Assembly (NCBI RefSeq): GCF_016861915.1
Contig: NZ_BOLX01000009.1
Location: 1-64,000, forward strand
From: Apilactobacillus nanyangensis
Lineage (GTDB): Bacteria > Bacillota > Bacilli > Lactobacillales > Lactobacillaceae
Reading direction: 5' to 3'
DNA: 64,000 nucleotides
A program made the position numbers and the translations under genes. Under the pieces are notes generated by a model that searched no databases, had not been told where the DNA came from, and was given only the letters and a program-made list of their open reading frames with translations. This document shows positions 36,341 to 44,323 of the stretch, in pieces. How positions within the stretch are numbered: the stretch's first letter is position 1; each line of letters opens with the position of its first letter.

Positions 36341-36529
36341 ATGCCAAAGACTAAATCAAATCGTGCAATTGCAAAGCGTTTCAAGAAAACTGCTAAGGGT
36401 GGTTTAAAGAGTGCTAACGCATTCACAAGTCACCGTTTCCACGGTAAGACAAAGAAACAACGTCGTAACCTACGTGGTACAAGCATGGTAAACGATACAT
36501 TAGCAAGCAAATACACAAAGATGTTTTAA
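36341..36529 (+). CDS. rpmI: Ribosomal protein bL35
   Basis: A 62-aa, highly basic 50S protein starting [20 protein letters not shown] and containing [10 protein letters not shown], both typical of L35. It follows infC after 47 nt behind GGGAGG and lies before rplT, the universal infC-rpmI-rplT order. Expression should follow the L20-controlled leader. Confidence 0.97.
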   Translation: MPKTKSNRAIAKRFKKTAKGGLKSANAFTSHRFHGKTKKQRRNLRGTSMVNDTLASKYTKMF

Positions 36530-36570
36530 TTAATACTTTTAAGTAAGACATAATTTAGGAGGATTTAAAT

Positions 36571-36927
36571 ATGCCAAGAGTTAAGGGTGGAACAGTTACT
36601 CATGCACGTCGTAAGCGTGTTTTAAAAGAAGCTAAAGGTTACCGTGAAGGTAAGCACAGTCTATTCAAGACTGCTAAAGATCAAGTTATGAAGTCACGTG
36701 AATACGCATTCCGTGATCGTCGAGCAAACAAAGGAAACTTCAGAAGATTATGGATTGCTCGTATCAATGCTGCTGCTCGTATGAACGGTCTAAGCTACAG
36801 CAAGTTAATGCACGGTTTGAAACTTTCAAACATTGAAATGAACCGTAAGATGCTAGCTGACTTAGCAGTTAACGATGAAAAAGCATTTGCTTCATTAGCA
36901 GAAACTGCAAAGAAAGCTATTAAATAG
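36571..36927 (+). CDS. rplT: Ribosomal protein bL20
   Basis: A 118-aa 50S assembly protein with the usual long basic N-terminal extension ([19 protein letters not shown]) and the globular part with [16 protein letters not shown]. It binds 23S rRNA early in assembly. In Bacilli it also binds its own operon leader to cause termination, which fits the attenuator at 35605-35740. It is the last gene of the operon and is followed by a terminator. Confidence 0.98.
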   Translation: MPRVKGGTVTHARRKRVLKEAKGYREGKHSLFKTAKDQVMKSREYAFRDRRANKGNFRRLWIARINAAARMNGLSYSKLMHGLKLSNIEMNRKMLADLAVNDEKAFASLAETAKKAIK

Positions 36928-36933
36928 TCTATA

Positions 36934-36974
36934 AAAACTTTCACCACTTAAGGTAAGTAGGTGGGAGTTTTTTT
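36934..36974 (+). terminator. Terminator after rplT
   Basis: AAAACTTTCACC (36934-36945) with GGTGGGAGTTTT (36960-36971), two G-T pairs, then Ts. Confidence 0.88.
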
Positions 36975-37038
36975 CTTATTATGGGCACCGCTATTTTTGG
37001 TGCTCATACAATACATAATATTATTGAGGAGAATTAAA

Positions 37039-37575
37039 ATGATTTCTAAGTTTAAACCAACATGGATGATTCCAGTCGTATATAATATTTCACCATCAAA
37101 ATTAAAAGACATGGGGATTAAGGCAGTTTTTAGTGATCTAGATAACACCTTGATTCCTTGGAATAATCCTGATGGCACTCCTCAATTAAGAGAATGGATA
37201 TCTGAACTCAAGAAAAACAATATTGAATTAATTGTTATTTCAAATAATAAACATAGCCGAGTTCAAAGAGCACTTAGAAGTTTGAAGTTAAACTTCATTT
37301 CTCGCTCCTTAAAGCCACTACCTAGAGGTATTAATAAAGCTTTGAGAGATTACCATTTACATCACAAAGAAGTAATTATGTGTGGAGATCAATTATTAAC
37401 TGACGTTTGGGCTTCCAACAATGCAAATGTTAGAAGCGTCTTAGTTAAGCCATTAATTGAATCCGATGCTTGGAATACTAAGCCTAATCGCTTCTTAGAA
37501 AAATTAATATGGAAAAAATTAAGAAACAAATATGATGATTTAGACTGGCAGGAGGATATAAATGACAGAAATTAA
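37039..37575 (+). CDS. yqeG: YqeG family HAD IIIA-type phosphatase
   Basis: A HAD phosphatase of unknown substrate. The nucleophile motif is FSDLDNTLIPW (DxD at about residues 25-27), motif II is VISNN, and the late motif is MCGDQLLTDVW. The open frame reaches back to 36961, but the ATG at 37039 has TGAGGAG at the right distance and gives MISKFKPTWMIP, the family N-terminus; 178 aa. It overlaps yqeH by 14 nt and heads the ribosome-assembly/NAD operon. Confidence 0.92.
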   Translation: MISKFKPTWMIPVVYNISPSKLKDMGIKAVFSDLDNTLIPWNNPDGTPQLREWISELKKNNIELIVISNNKHSRVQRALRSLKLNFISRSLKPLPRGINKALRDYHLHHKEVIMCGDQLLTDVWASNNANVRSVLVKPLIESDAWNTKPNRFLEKLIWKKLRNKYDDLDWQEDINDRN

Positions 37576-38695
37576 TCAATTACAAGACGAAGAAATTAGA
37601 TGTATTGGTTGTGGTGCGTTAATTCAAACCACAAATCCTGATGAACTTGGATATACTCCTAATTCTGCCCTTGAAAAAGGAAAAGAAAGTGGCGAAATCT
37701 ACTGCCAACGTTGCTTTAGATTACGTCACTATAATGAAATTTCACCAGTTAGCTTAACTGATGATGATTTCTTGAAACTATTAAACCAAATTAGAGATGC
37801 CAATGCGCTTATCGTGTACTTGGTTGATGTCTTTGACTTTAACGGAAGCTTGATTCCTGGATTACATCGTTTCGTAGGTGATAATCCAATCATGCTAGTT
37901 GGTAATAAGTCTGACTTACTACCAAACTCATTAAAACGTTCTAAACTGAAAGATTGGATTAGACAACGTGCTAACGAAGCCGGAATTCGTCCAATTGATG
38001 TTGAACTAGTTTCTGCTAAAACTAATGAATCAGTTGACGATTTATTAAAGAACATCGATAAGTACAGAAACGATCGCGATGTTTATGTTGTAGGTGTTAC
38101 TAACGTTGGTAAGTCAACATTGATTAACCAAATCATTAGACAAAACACTGGAATCAAAGAATTAATCACTACTTCAAGATTCCCTGGTACTACATTAGAC
38201 AGAATCTCAATCGATTTGGAAGATGGTCATGAATTAGTAGATACACCAGGTATTATTCATAAAGAACAAATGGCGCATTACCTAAATGGTAAGGACCTAA
38301 AGATTGTTCAACCACAAAAGCCAATTAAGCCAAAGGTTTACCAATTGAACCCAGAACAAACACTATTCTTCGGTGGTGTTGCCCGTTTTGATTACGTTCA
38401 AGGTGACAAGAAGCATGGTTTTACTGTTTATGTTGAAAACAACTTACTAATTCACCGTACCAAGTTAGCCAATGCTGACAGCTTCTACGACAAGCATTTC
38501 GGTGAATTATTAACTCCACCAAGCAGTGAATCAATTGATGATTTTCCAGAATTAGTTCGTTTCGAATTCAAGACCGATCAAAAGAGCGATTTAGTATTTG
38601 AAGGACTTGGATGGATTACCGTTCCAGCAGGTGTAGTTGTAGCTGGATGGGCACCTAAGGGTGTAGACGTATTAGTTAGAAGAGCAATGATATAA
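37562..38695 (+). CDS. yqeH: Ribosome biogenesis GTPase YqeH
   Basis: A circularly permuted GTPase needed for 30S assembly. The N-terminal zinc finger is CIGCG with CQRC (about 13-50). In the permuted order, G4 NKSD comes before G1 GVTNVGKST (about 179-187), and the G3-like DTPG comes after. At 377 aa it is normal. The start overlaps yqeG behind AGGAGG. A C-terminal RNA-binding region follows. Confidence 0.94.
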   Translation: MTEINQLQDEEIRCIGCGALIQTTNPDELGYTPNSALEKGKESGEIYCQRCFRLRHYNEISPVSLTDDDFLKLLNQIRDANALIVYLVDVFDFNGSLIPGLHRFVGDNPIMLVGNKSDLLPNSLKRSKLKDWIRQRANEAGIRPIDVELVSAKTNESVDDLLKNIDKYRNDRDVYVVGVTNVGKSTLINQIIRQNTGIKELITTSRFPGTTLDRISIDLEDGHELVDTPGIIHKEQMAHYLNGKDLKIVQPQKPIKPKVYQLNPEQTLFFGGVARFDYVQGDKKHGFTVYVENNLLIHRTKLANADSFYDKHFGELLTPPSSESIDDFPELVRFEFKTDQKSDLVFEGLGWITVPAGVVVAGWAPKGVDVLVRRAMI

Positions 38696-38711
38696 AAAGC
38701 GAGGTACAAAA

Positions 38712-39023
38712 TTGAAATTACGTGGAAAACAAAAAAGATATTTAAGATCACAAGCTAACAGAATGAAACCTTTATTCTCTGTTGGAAAGAATGGTTTAAA
38801 CGAAACTTGGTTAGAACAAGTATTGGATGCTTTACACAGACGTGAGTTAATCAAGGTTAACATTCAACAAAATTCTGATTTGGAAGTTAGTGATGTTCAA
38901 GAATACATTGAAGCAAACAGTGACATCAATGTTGTTCAAACAATTGGAAAGACATTACTATTATTCTTACCTGCAAGTAAGGAAAAGTTCCAAATTTACT
39001 CTGTAGAAGTTAGAAATATTTAG
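38712..39023 (+). CDS. yhbY: YhbY family RNA-binding protein (CRM domain)
   Basis: A 103-aa CRS1/YhbY-domain protein that associates with pre-ribosomes. It begins with a UUG start (LRGKQKRYLRSQAN) behind GCGAGGTAC and shows the conserved FSVGKNGLNETWL, in which the G-K-N-G loop is typical of CRM domains. It lies between yqeH and nadD; in B. subtilis aroE stands between yqeH and yhbY, and it is absent here. Confidence 0.93.
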   Translation: MKLRGKQKRYLRSQANRMKPLFSVGKNGLNETWLEQVLDALHRRELIKVNIQQNSDLEVSDVQEYIEANSDINVVQTIGKTLLLFLPASKEKFQIYSVEVRNI

Positions 39024-39037
39024 AGGAGTTCTTATCA

Positions 39038-39655
39038 ATGCATAGTGAAAAGGTGCAAACTTTACCTAAGTTAAAATCTTTAAACAAGCGCAAAAAAATC
39101 GGGATTATTGGTGGAACCTTTAATCCGATTCATAATGGTCATCTATTTATTGCGGATCAAGTAAGGAGTCAATTAGGACTAGAAAAGGTATACTTCATGC
39201 CTGATTTCATCCCACCTCACGTTGATCATAAAGATGCAATTGATGCTGATGACCGCGTCAATATGGTTAATCTAGCAATCAACGATAATGATAAGTTTGA
39301 TATTGAAATGCTAGAAATCATCAATCGTGGTAAAAGTTACACTTACAACACTATGGTAGAATTAAAGAGAAGACATCCCGACTATGAATACTACTTTATT
39401 ATTGGTGGTGACATGGTTGAATACCTACCTAAATGGTATCGTGTTGATGATTTATTTAAACTAACTCATTTTGTAGGTGTTAGAAGGGAAAATTATCCAA
39501 TGTCGACTAACTATCCAGTGATATGGGTAGATGTCGCTAAGTTAGATATATCTTCAACCTTAATTCGTAAACTCGTATCAAACCATCAATCAATTCGATA
39601 CTTGGTTCCAGATGCAGTTTTAAAATATATAAAGGAGCATCATCTTTATGAATAA
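39038..39655 (+). CDS. nadD: Nicotinate-nucleotide adenylyltransferase
   Basis: Makes deamido-NAD from nicotinate mononucleotide and ATP. The nucleotidyltransferase motif is GGTFNPIHNGH (about 25-35), and the late motif is ISSTLIRKL. A roughly 18-residue N-terminal extension precedes the usual KKIGIIGGTFNP start. At 205 aa it is within the normal range. It overlaps yqeK by 8 nt. Together with pnuC further on, it serves NAD supply. Confidence 0.94.
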   Translation: MHSEKVQTLPKLKSLNKRKKIGIIGGTFNPIHNGHLFIADQVRSQLGLEKVYFMPDFIPPHVDHKDAIDADDRVNMVNLAINDNDKFDIEMLEIINRGKSYTYNTMVELKRRHPDYEYYFIIGGDMVEYLPKWYRVDDLFKLTHFVGVRRENYPMSTNYPVIWVDVAKLDISSTLIRKLVSNHQSIRYLVPDAVLKYIKEHHLYE

Positions 39656-40259
39656 TGTTGAATTAACATATACAAATAAGTACATCCCTTTATCTAGAGA
39701 AGAACTAATCGAAAAACTAAACAATGCTTTGACCCAATCAAGATTTGAACACGTTTTACGTGTTGAACAAATGGCGATTGAACTAGCAAAGAAAAATGAT
39801 GTAGATATTGAAAAAGCAAGTGTCGCTGGACTTTGCCACGATTATGCTAAGCAAAGACCTGATGACGATTTCATCCAACTAATTAAGAAATATCGTTTGG
39901 ATGATTTGTTATTACAATATGGCAATGCAATTTGGCATGGTGAAGTTGGCTACTTAATGGTTCAAAATGAATTAGGTGTTAGTGACATCGACATTTTGAA
40001 TTCCATTAAGCACCACACCACTGGTGCAAAGTACATGTCAAAGCTAGAACAAATTGTATACATGGCTGACTATATCGAAATGGGACGCGACTTCCCAGGT
40101 GTAGAAGAAGCACGTGAAATTACATTTAATAATCTAGCTGACGGGGTGGCATATCAAACTAAGCACACTCTACAATATTTAATCAGTGCAAATAAACCCG
40201 TTTATCCTAAGACCATTGATACCTATAACGAATGGGTTAATGGATCAAACATAAAATAA
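39648..40259 (+). CDS. yqeK: YqeK family HD-domain nucleotide hydrolase
   Basis: An HD phosphohydrolase; YqeK proteins are symmetrical Ap4A hydrolases. The HD motif is RFEHVLRVEQMA with GLCHDYAKQ (about 64-72), followed by WHGEVG, IKHHTTG and MADYIE, the metal-binding positions. It overlaps nadD and precedes rsfS, the standard order. At 203 aa it is normal. Confidence 0.93.
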   Translation: MNNVELTYTNKYIPLSREELIEKLNNALTQSRFEHVLRVEQMAIELAKKNDVDIEKASVAGLCHDYAKQRPDDDFIQLIKKYRLDDLLLQYGNAIWHGEVGYLMVQNELGVSDIDILNSIKHHTTGAKYMSKLEQIVYMADYIEMGRDFPGVEEAREITFNNLADGVAYQTKHTLQYLISANKPVYPKTIDTYNEWVNGSNIK

Positions 40260-40273
40260 CGAGGAGATTTCAA

Positions 40274-40630
40274 ATGAATAGTAAAGAAAAATTAGAAGTA
40301 ATTGTTAAAGCAGCGGACAGCAAGAGAGCTCACAACATTGTTGCCCTAAATGTACACGAAGTTAGTCTAATGGCTGACTACTTCGTAATCATGGATGCAG
40401 CATCAAACAGACAAGTTAAGTCAATTGCTGACGAAGTTGCTGACCAAGCTGAAGAAGCTGGTATCAGTGTTAAAGAAGTAGAAGGTAAAGATACTGCTAA
40501 GTGGATTCTATTGGACTTAGGTGACGTTATTGTTCACGTATTCCAAGAAGACGAAAGAGAATACTACAACCTTGAAAAACTATGGTCAGATGCTGATTCA
40601 GTAGACGTTTCAGAATGGGTTAAGGACTAG
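40274..40630 (+). CDS. rsfS: Ribosome silencing factor RsfS
   Basis: Binds uL14 on the 50S subunit and blocks subunit joining when nutrients are short. The 118-aa sequence covers the whole Iojap/RsfS domain: IVALNVHEVSLMADYFVI, the variable linker, then WILLDLGDVIVHVF and EREYYNLEKLW. It lies between yqeK and yqeM with 4-14-nt gaps. The site is CGAGGAG. Confidence 0.96.
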   Translation: MNSKEKLEVIVKAADSKRAHNIVALNVHEVSLMADYFVIMDAASNRQVKSIADEVADQAEEAGISVKEVEGKDTAKWILLDLGDVIVHVFQEDEREYYNLEKLWSDADSVDVSEWVKD

Positions 40631-40634
40631 CCAA

Positions 40635-41369
40635 ATGATTTATCAAGAATTCGCAAAATTCTATGATGAATTATTTGATGAAACAATGTATGATCAATGG
40701 CTTTCCTTTGTAAAAGCAAATGTATCAAAAAATGATTCAATTATGGACATGGCTTGTGGAACTGGACGTTTATTAACGCTACTTGCCGCACAAAATTATA
40801 ATGTTTGTGGTATGGATTTATCTGAAGATATGCTGACATTAGCTGAAGAACATTTAAGAGACATCAAACCAGACATGCCATTAATACAAGGTGATATGAC
40901 TGAGATGGAAGGGATTCCTAACTTCGATGTGATTACTTGTTTTGATGACTCATTATGTTATTTGCCAGATCAAAATGTACTACAAACTGCTTTTGAAAAG
41001 GTACATGAACATCTAAATGACGATGGACAATTCTTATTTGATGTAATTACGCCATATCAAACAGATGTAGTATATCCAGGATACATGTATAATTACCATG
41101 ATGATAGCAATGCATTCATGTGGCAATCATACTTAGGTGATGAAGATCACTCAGTAGAACATGACTTAGTTTTCTTTAAATACAATGAGTCAATTAATGC
41201 ATATGACCAATTTAGTGAAATTCATTTAGAAAGAACATATGAGGTTGATACTTACATTGATTTATTGAAAAACTCAGGATTCAAAGATATCAAGGTTACT
41301 GCTAACTTTGGTAAAGACGAAATCACTGACACTACAACCAGATGGTTCTTTGTATGTAAGAAGGGATGA
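40635..41369 (+). CDS. yqeM: Class I SAM-dependent methyltransferase YqeM
   Basis: A 244-aa methyltransferase with the SAM motif MDMACGTGRLL (about 36-46), the acidic residue in GMDLSEDML, and FDVITCFDDSLCY as motif IV region. The target is not known. It starts 4 nt after rsfS, without an obvious separate strong ribosome binding site, so coupled translation is likely. It is the last gene with the B. subtilis yqe order. Confidence 0.9.
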   Translation: MIYQEFAKFYDELFDETMYDQWLSFVKANVSKNDSIMDMACGTGRLLTLLAAQNYNVCGMDLSEDMLTLAEEHLRDIKPDMPLIQGDMTEMEGIPNFDVITCFDDSLCYLPDQNVLQTAFEKVHEHLNDDGQFLFDVITPYQTDVVYPGYMYNYHDDSNAFMWQSYLGDEDHSVEHDLVFFKYNESINAYDQFSEIHLERTYEVDTYIDLLKNSGFKDIKVTANFGKDEITDTTTRWFFVCKKG

Positions 41370-41373
41370 TTCG

Positions 41374-42495
41374 ATGAAAACTGTTGGTATAATTGCTGAA
41401 TATAACCCGTTTCATAATGGGCATAAGTACCAAATTGAGCAGGCAAGACAAGCAACAAATGCCGACGCAGTCATCGTAATCATGTCTGGAAATTGGGTAC
41501 AAAGAGGCCAACCTGCTATATTAGATAAATGGAACAGGGCACAAATGGCGTTAGAAAATGGTGCTGATATGGTAATTGAGTTACCTGTGCAATGTTCAGT
41601 GCAGCCTGCTGATATTTTTGCTAAGCATGCGGTAAATATTTTAGCTAGTCTTAAGTGTGAGTGGCTATCATTTGGTAGTGAACATCCAGATATTAACTTT
41701 AATGAGCTTGCTAATATTGATTTAAAAGAAACTAAAATAGATCATGATTACACCAAAAGCTATGCTGAGCTAATTAGGGATGCATTAACTAATGCGACTG
41801 GAGAAGATGTCAGTGCACCAAACGATGTATTGGCATTAAACTATGCAATTGCTAACCTAAAAAATAATCATCAAATGAAGATAGTACCGATTAAGAGAAA
41901 CGGTGCTAACCATCATGATCGTGATTTAAACATCAATGGTTCCATTGCGAGTGCTTCTTCAATAAGAGCCGCTATCTTAGATAATAGTCAGGAATTGGTC
42001 CATTATCTTCCCGATAACACTGATATTGAAGCTTTAAATAATCATGTTGATTGGCAAGACTTCTGGCCATTATTAAAATATAAGATTGAAACATCAAGTA
42101 TTGATGAATTAAATCATATCTATCAAATGACTGAGGGATTAGAATACAGACTAAAGAAGTATATCTATGAAGCACAGTCGTTTGAAGAGTTTCTACGCTT
42201 GGTTAAATCAAAACGCTACACATACGCAAGACTTCAACGTTTGTTCGTATATACGCTATTAAATTGGCGTAAAAACGATGATTTAAGTCGAGAGTATGTC
42301 AGAGTATTAGGATTTAATAAAAGCGGTAGAGCATATTTGAATGATATTAAGAAGCAAATAGAAATTCCTGTAATTACTAAGATTAATAAGGAATTATCTG
42401 AATCTGAATTAAATTTTGATGTAGTATCTGGTAGGATTTATGAAAATATAAATCATATTCCTCAAGATGCTGGAAAAATTCCATTAATTTATTAA
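41374..42495 (+). CDS. tmcAL: tRNA(Met) cytidine acetate ligase
   Basis: Activates acetate with ATP and acetylates the wobble cytidine of elongator tRNA-Met. The N-terminal nucleotidyltransferase-like motif is IIAEYNPFHNGH (about 5-16), followed by VIVIMSGNWVQRG. SASSIRA (about 190-200) is the ISSTxIR-like motif. The frame is open further upstream, but the ATG at 41374 behind AAGGGATG gives the conserved start MKTVGIIAEYNP; 373 aa, against about 400 for YlbM. It lies 4 nt after yqeM. Confidence 0.9.
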   Translation: MKTVGIIAEYNPFHNGHKYQIEQARQATNADAVIVIMSGNWVQRGQPAILDKWNRAQMALENGADMVIELPVQCSVQPADIFAKHAVNILASLKCEWLSFGSEHPDINFNELANIDLKETKIDHDYTKSYAELIRDALTNATGEDVSAPNDVLALNYAIANLKNNHQMKIVPIKRNGANHHDRDLNINGSIASASSIRAAILDNSQELVHYLPDNTDIEALNNHVDWQDFWPLLKYKIETSSIDELNHIYQMTEGLEYRLKKYIYEAQSFEEFLRLVKSKRYTYARLQRLFVYTLLNWRKNDDLSREYVRVLGFNKSGRAYLNDIKKQIEIPVITKINKELSESELNFDVVSGRIYENINHIPQDAGKIPLIY

Positions 42496-42510
42496 TTTTT
42501 AGGCCGGGTA

Positions 42511-42554
42511 TCAAGGATATGACCTTGACAAACTAACTTCTTAATATGTATAAT
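42511..42554 (+). promoter_or_regulatory. Promoter of yceD-rpmF with overlapping inverted repeat
   Basis: Perfect -35 TTGACA (42525-42530), 18-nt spacer, perfect -10 TATAAT (42549-42554). The inverted repeat TCAAGG-N6-CCTTGA (42511-42528) covers part of the -35 and could be an operator. Confidence 0.85.
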
Positions 42555-42582
42555 TAACGCTGTTGCATTAGGAGGAATAGAC

Positions 42583-43137
42583 ATGAAATGGTTCTTAAAG
42601 GAACTATCCGAATACAAAAACAAGCCACTTTCAGTATCAGAAGATATGAACTTATCTGATGATATTATGAGTAGATATAGCAAGTATGTTATTTCTGCTG
42701 ATGACGATATTCACGTTGATGCTAATGTTTTCTCTGAAAACGGTGATGCAATCGTGACTGCTCGTGTAACAGGTAAGATTGTGGTTCCTTCATCAAGATC
42801 ATTAACTCCAGTTGAGTTACCATTGGATTTCTCAATTAATGAAGTTTATGTTGAAACCAACTTACGTTTGAAAGAACGTGAGGATGAGGGTGAAATTGCT
42901 TTCCTAGTAGATGACGAAGGCGAAATTGATTTTGATAAATCAGTTGCCGACAACATCATCTTACAAATTCCAATGCACATTTTGTCTCCTGAAGAAATCG
43001 AAACTGGTAAAATGCCAGAAGGAAATGACTGGGAAGTTATTTCTGAAGACGATTTAGCCGAACAAGAGGCAAATGATAAAAAAGTAGATCCACGTCTTGC
43101 TAAGTTAAAGGACTTCTTTAACGATAGTGATAATTAA
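42583..43137 (+). CDS. yceD: YceD/DUF177 family protein
   Basis: A 184-aa acidic protein of the DUF177 family, which is linked to 23S rRNA and ribosome assembly in bacteria and plants. Its typical place, directly before rpmF, is kept. Visible features are the N-terminal MKWFLKELSEYKNKPLS, a beta-rich middle (ARVTGKIVVPSSRSLTPVEL) and the C-terminal DPRLAKLKDFF. It has its own strong promoter and the site AGGAGG. The molecular role is not settled. Confidence 0.9.
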   Translation: MKWFLKELSEYKNKPLSVSEDMNLSDDIMSRYSKYVISADDDIHVDANVFSENGDAIVTARVTGKIVVPSSRSLTPVELPLDFSINEVYVETNLRLKEREDEGEIAFLVDDEGEIDFDKSVADNIILQIPMHILSPEEIETGKMPEGNDWEVISEDDLAEQEANDKKVDPRLAKLKDFFNDSDN

Positions 43138-43193
43138 GCAAGACTTAAAATTTTTTCACTAGTGGATATTTTAATATAAAGGGGGTTTTTGCA

Positions 43194-43373
43194 TTGGCTG
43201 TACCAGCAAGAAGAACTTCAAAAGCTAAGAAGGGTATGCGTCGTGGTCACATTAAGTTGGCTAACCCAGGTTTGAGTGCTTGCCCAAACTGTGGTGAATT
43301 ACGTAAACCTCACATTGTATGTCCTAGTTGTGGATACTATGATGGTAAACAAGTTGTTAATGAAAACAACTAA
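43194..43373 (+). CDS. rpmF: Ribosomal protein bL32, UUG start
   Basis: A 59-aa 50S protein beginning with UUG behind AAAGGGGG: MAVPARRTSKAKKG, then a zinc ribbon CPNC and CPSC (Cys30, 33, 43, 46). The four cysteines mark it as the zinc-containing form. It follows yceD after 56 nt and has a strong terminator. The non-ATG start and short length make it easy to miss. Confidence 0.97.
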   Translation: MAVPARRTSKAKKGMRRGHIKLANPGLSACPNCGELRKPHIVCPSCGYYDGKQVVNENN

Positions 43374-43380
43374 TTAAATA

Positions 43381-43420
43381 AAAAAGCTACCAGAACACCA
43401 TGGGTCCTGGTAGCTTTTTT
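43381..43420 (+). terminator. Terminator after rpmF
   Basis: AAAAAGCTACCAG with CTGGTAGCTTTTTT and a 13-nt loop. Confidence 0.92.
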
Positions 43421-43636
43421 TGTTATATAAGTATAATTATTTTATTTATTTTGCTATTTATATTAAACTTAAATCGAGAGAATGGTTCGTTTTCTAATTT
43501 AAAATAGTAAATTGGTGAAAAAAATTAAGATTTTAATAATAATATTCGGATTAAGCTCTTCTATTATGAGAAAAAACGTGATAAAATGTACAAAGTAAGT
43601 TAAGATTTTCTAAAATAAATGGAGAGGTGTAATTTA
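43421..43636. promoter_or_regulatory. Promoter region of the two-component operon
   Basis: AT-rich. An extended -10 TGATAAAAT lies at 43579-43587. TTAAGATTTT occurs twice in the same direction (43525-43534 and 43600-43609), with a related TTAAGCTCTT between. These direct repeats could bind the response regulator, but that is only a guess. The site before the ATG is GGAGAGGTG. Confidence 0.45.
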
Positions 43637-44323
43637 ATGAGCCGTATTTTGATAATTGAAGATGAAAAAAGCTTAGCTAGATTTGTAGAGTTAGAATTGA
43701 AGCATGAAGGTTACGAAACTGAAGTAGCCTTAGACGGTCGCGAAGGACTAGAAGAAGCACTTAACAACGACTATGATGTTATTCTTTTAGATCTTATGTT
43801 ACCAAAGCTTAATGGTATGGAAGTTGCTAGAAGACTTCGTGAAAAGAAGACAACTCCAATCATTATGATGACAGCTAGAGATTCTGTTATTGATAGAGTT
43901 TCAGGATTCGATCATGGTGCAGATGACTACATCGTTAAGCCATTTGCTATCGAAGAATTATTAGCTCGTGTTAGAGCATTACTTCGTCGTATTGATATCG
44001 AAGGTGACGAAAACGCTGAAGACCAAAAGGTTGTTTACTTTAAGGACATTACTGTCGAAAAAGAAAGTAGAATCGTAAAACGTGGAGACGATATTATCGA
44101 CTTAACTAAGCGTGAATACGAACTACTACTTACTTTAATGGAAAACGTTAACGTTGTATTAGCCAGAGACGTTCTTTTAACTAAGGTTTGGGGATACGAT
44201 TCAAGTGCTGAAACCAACGTTGTTGATGTTTACATCCGTTACCTAAGAAACAAAATTGATAGACCTGATCAAAAGAGCTACATCCAAACTGTTAGAGGAA
44301 CCGGTTACGTGATGAGATCATGA
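43637..44323 (+). CDS. OmpR-family response regulator (ArlR/LisR/CovR-like)
   Basis: A DNA-binding regulator of 228 aa. The receiver domain has the acidic pair in IIEDE (9-10), the phosphorylated Asp52 in LLDLMLP, Thr in MMTARDS and Lys in IVKPF. The C-terminal winged helix (about 130-228) ends TVRGTGYVMRS. I use the ATG at 43637 because GGAGAGGTG precedes it. It overlaps the kinase gene by 4 nt. The best family match is the ArlRS/LisRK/CovRS type, which governs wall and stress genes; its targets here are unknown. Confidence 0.92.
   Translation: MSRILIIEDEKSLARFVELELKHEGYETEVALDGREGLEEALNNDYDVILLDLMLPKLNGMEVARRLREKKTTPIIMMTARDSVIDRVSGFDHGADDYIVKPFAIEELLARVRALLRRIDIEGDENAEDQKVVYFKDITVEKESRIVKRGDDIIDLTKREYELLLTLMENVNVVLARDVLLTKVWGYDSSAETNVVDVYIRYLRNKIDRPDQKSYIQTVRGTGYVMRS

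Noticed and set aside
36961-37038. Hydrophobic N-terminal extension of yqeG
   Set aside because: It begins inside the rplT terminator and would add a false membrane segment; the ATG at 37039 has a good site and the family N-terminus.
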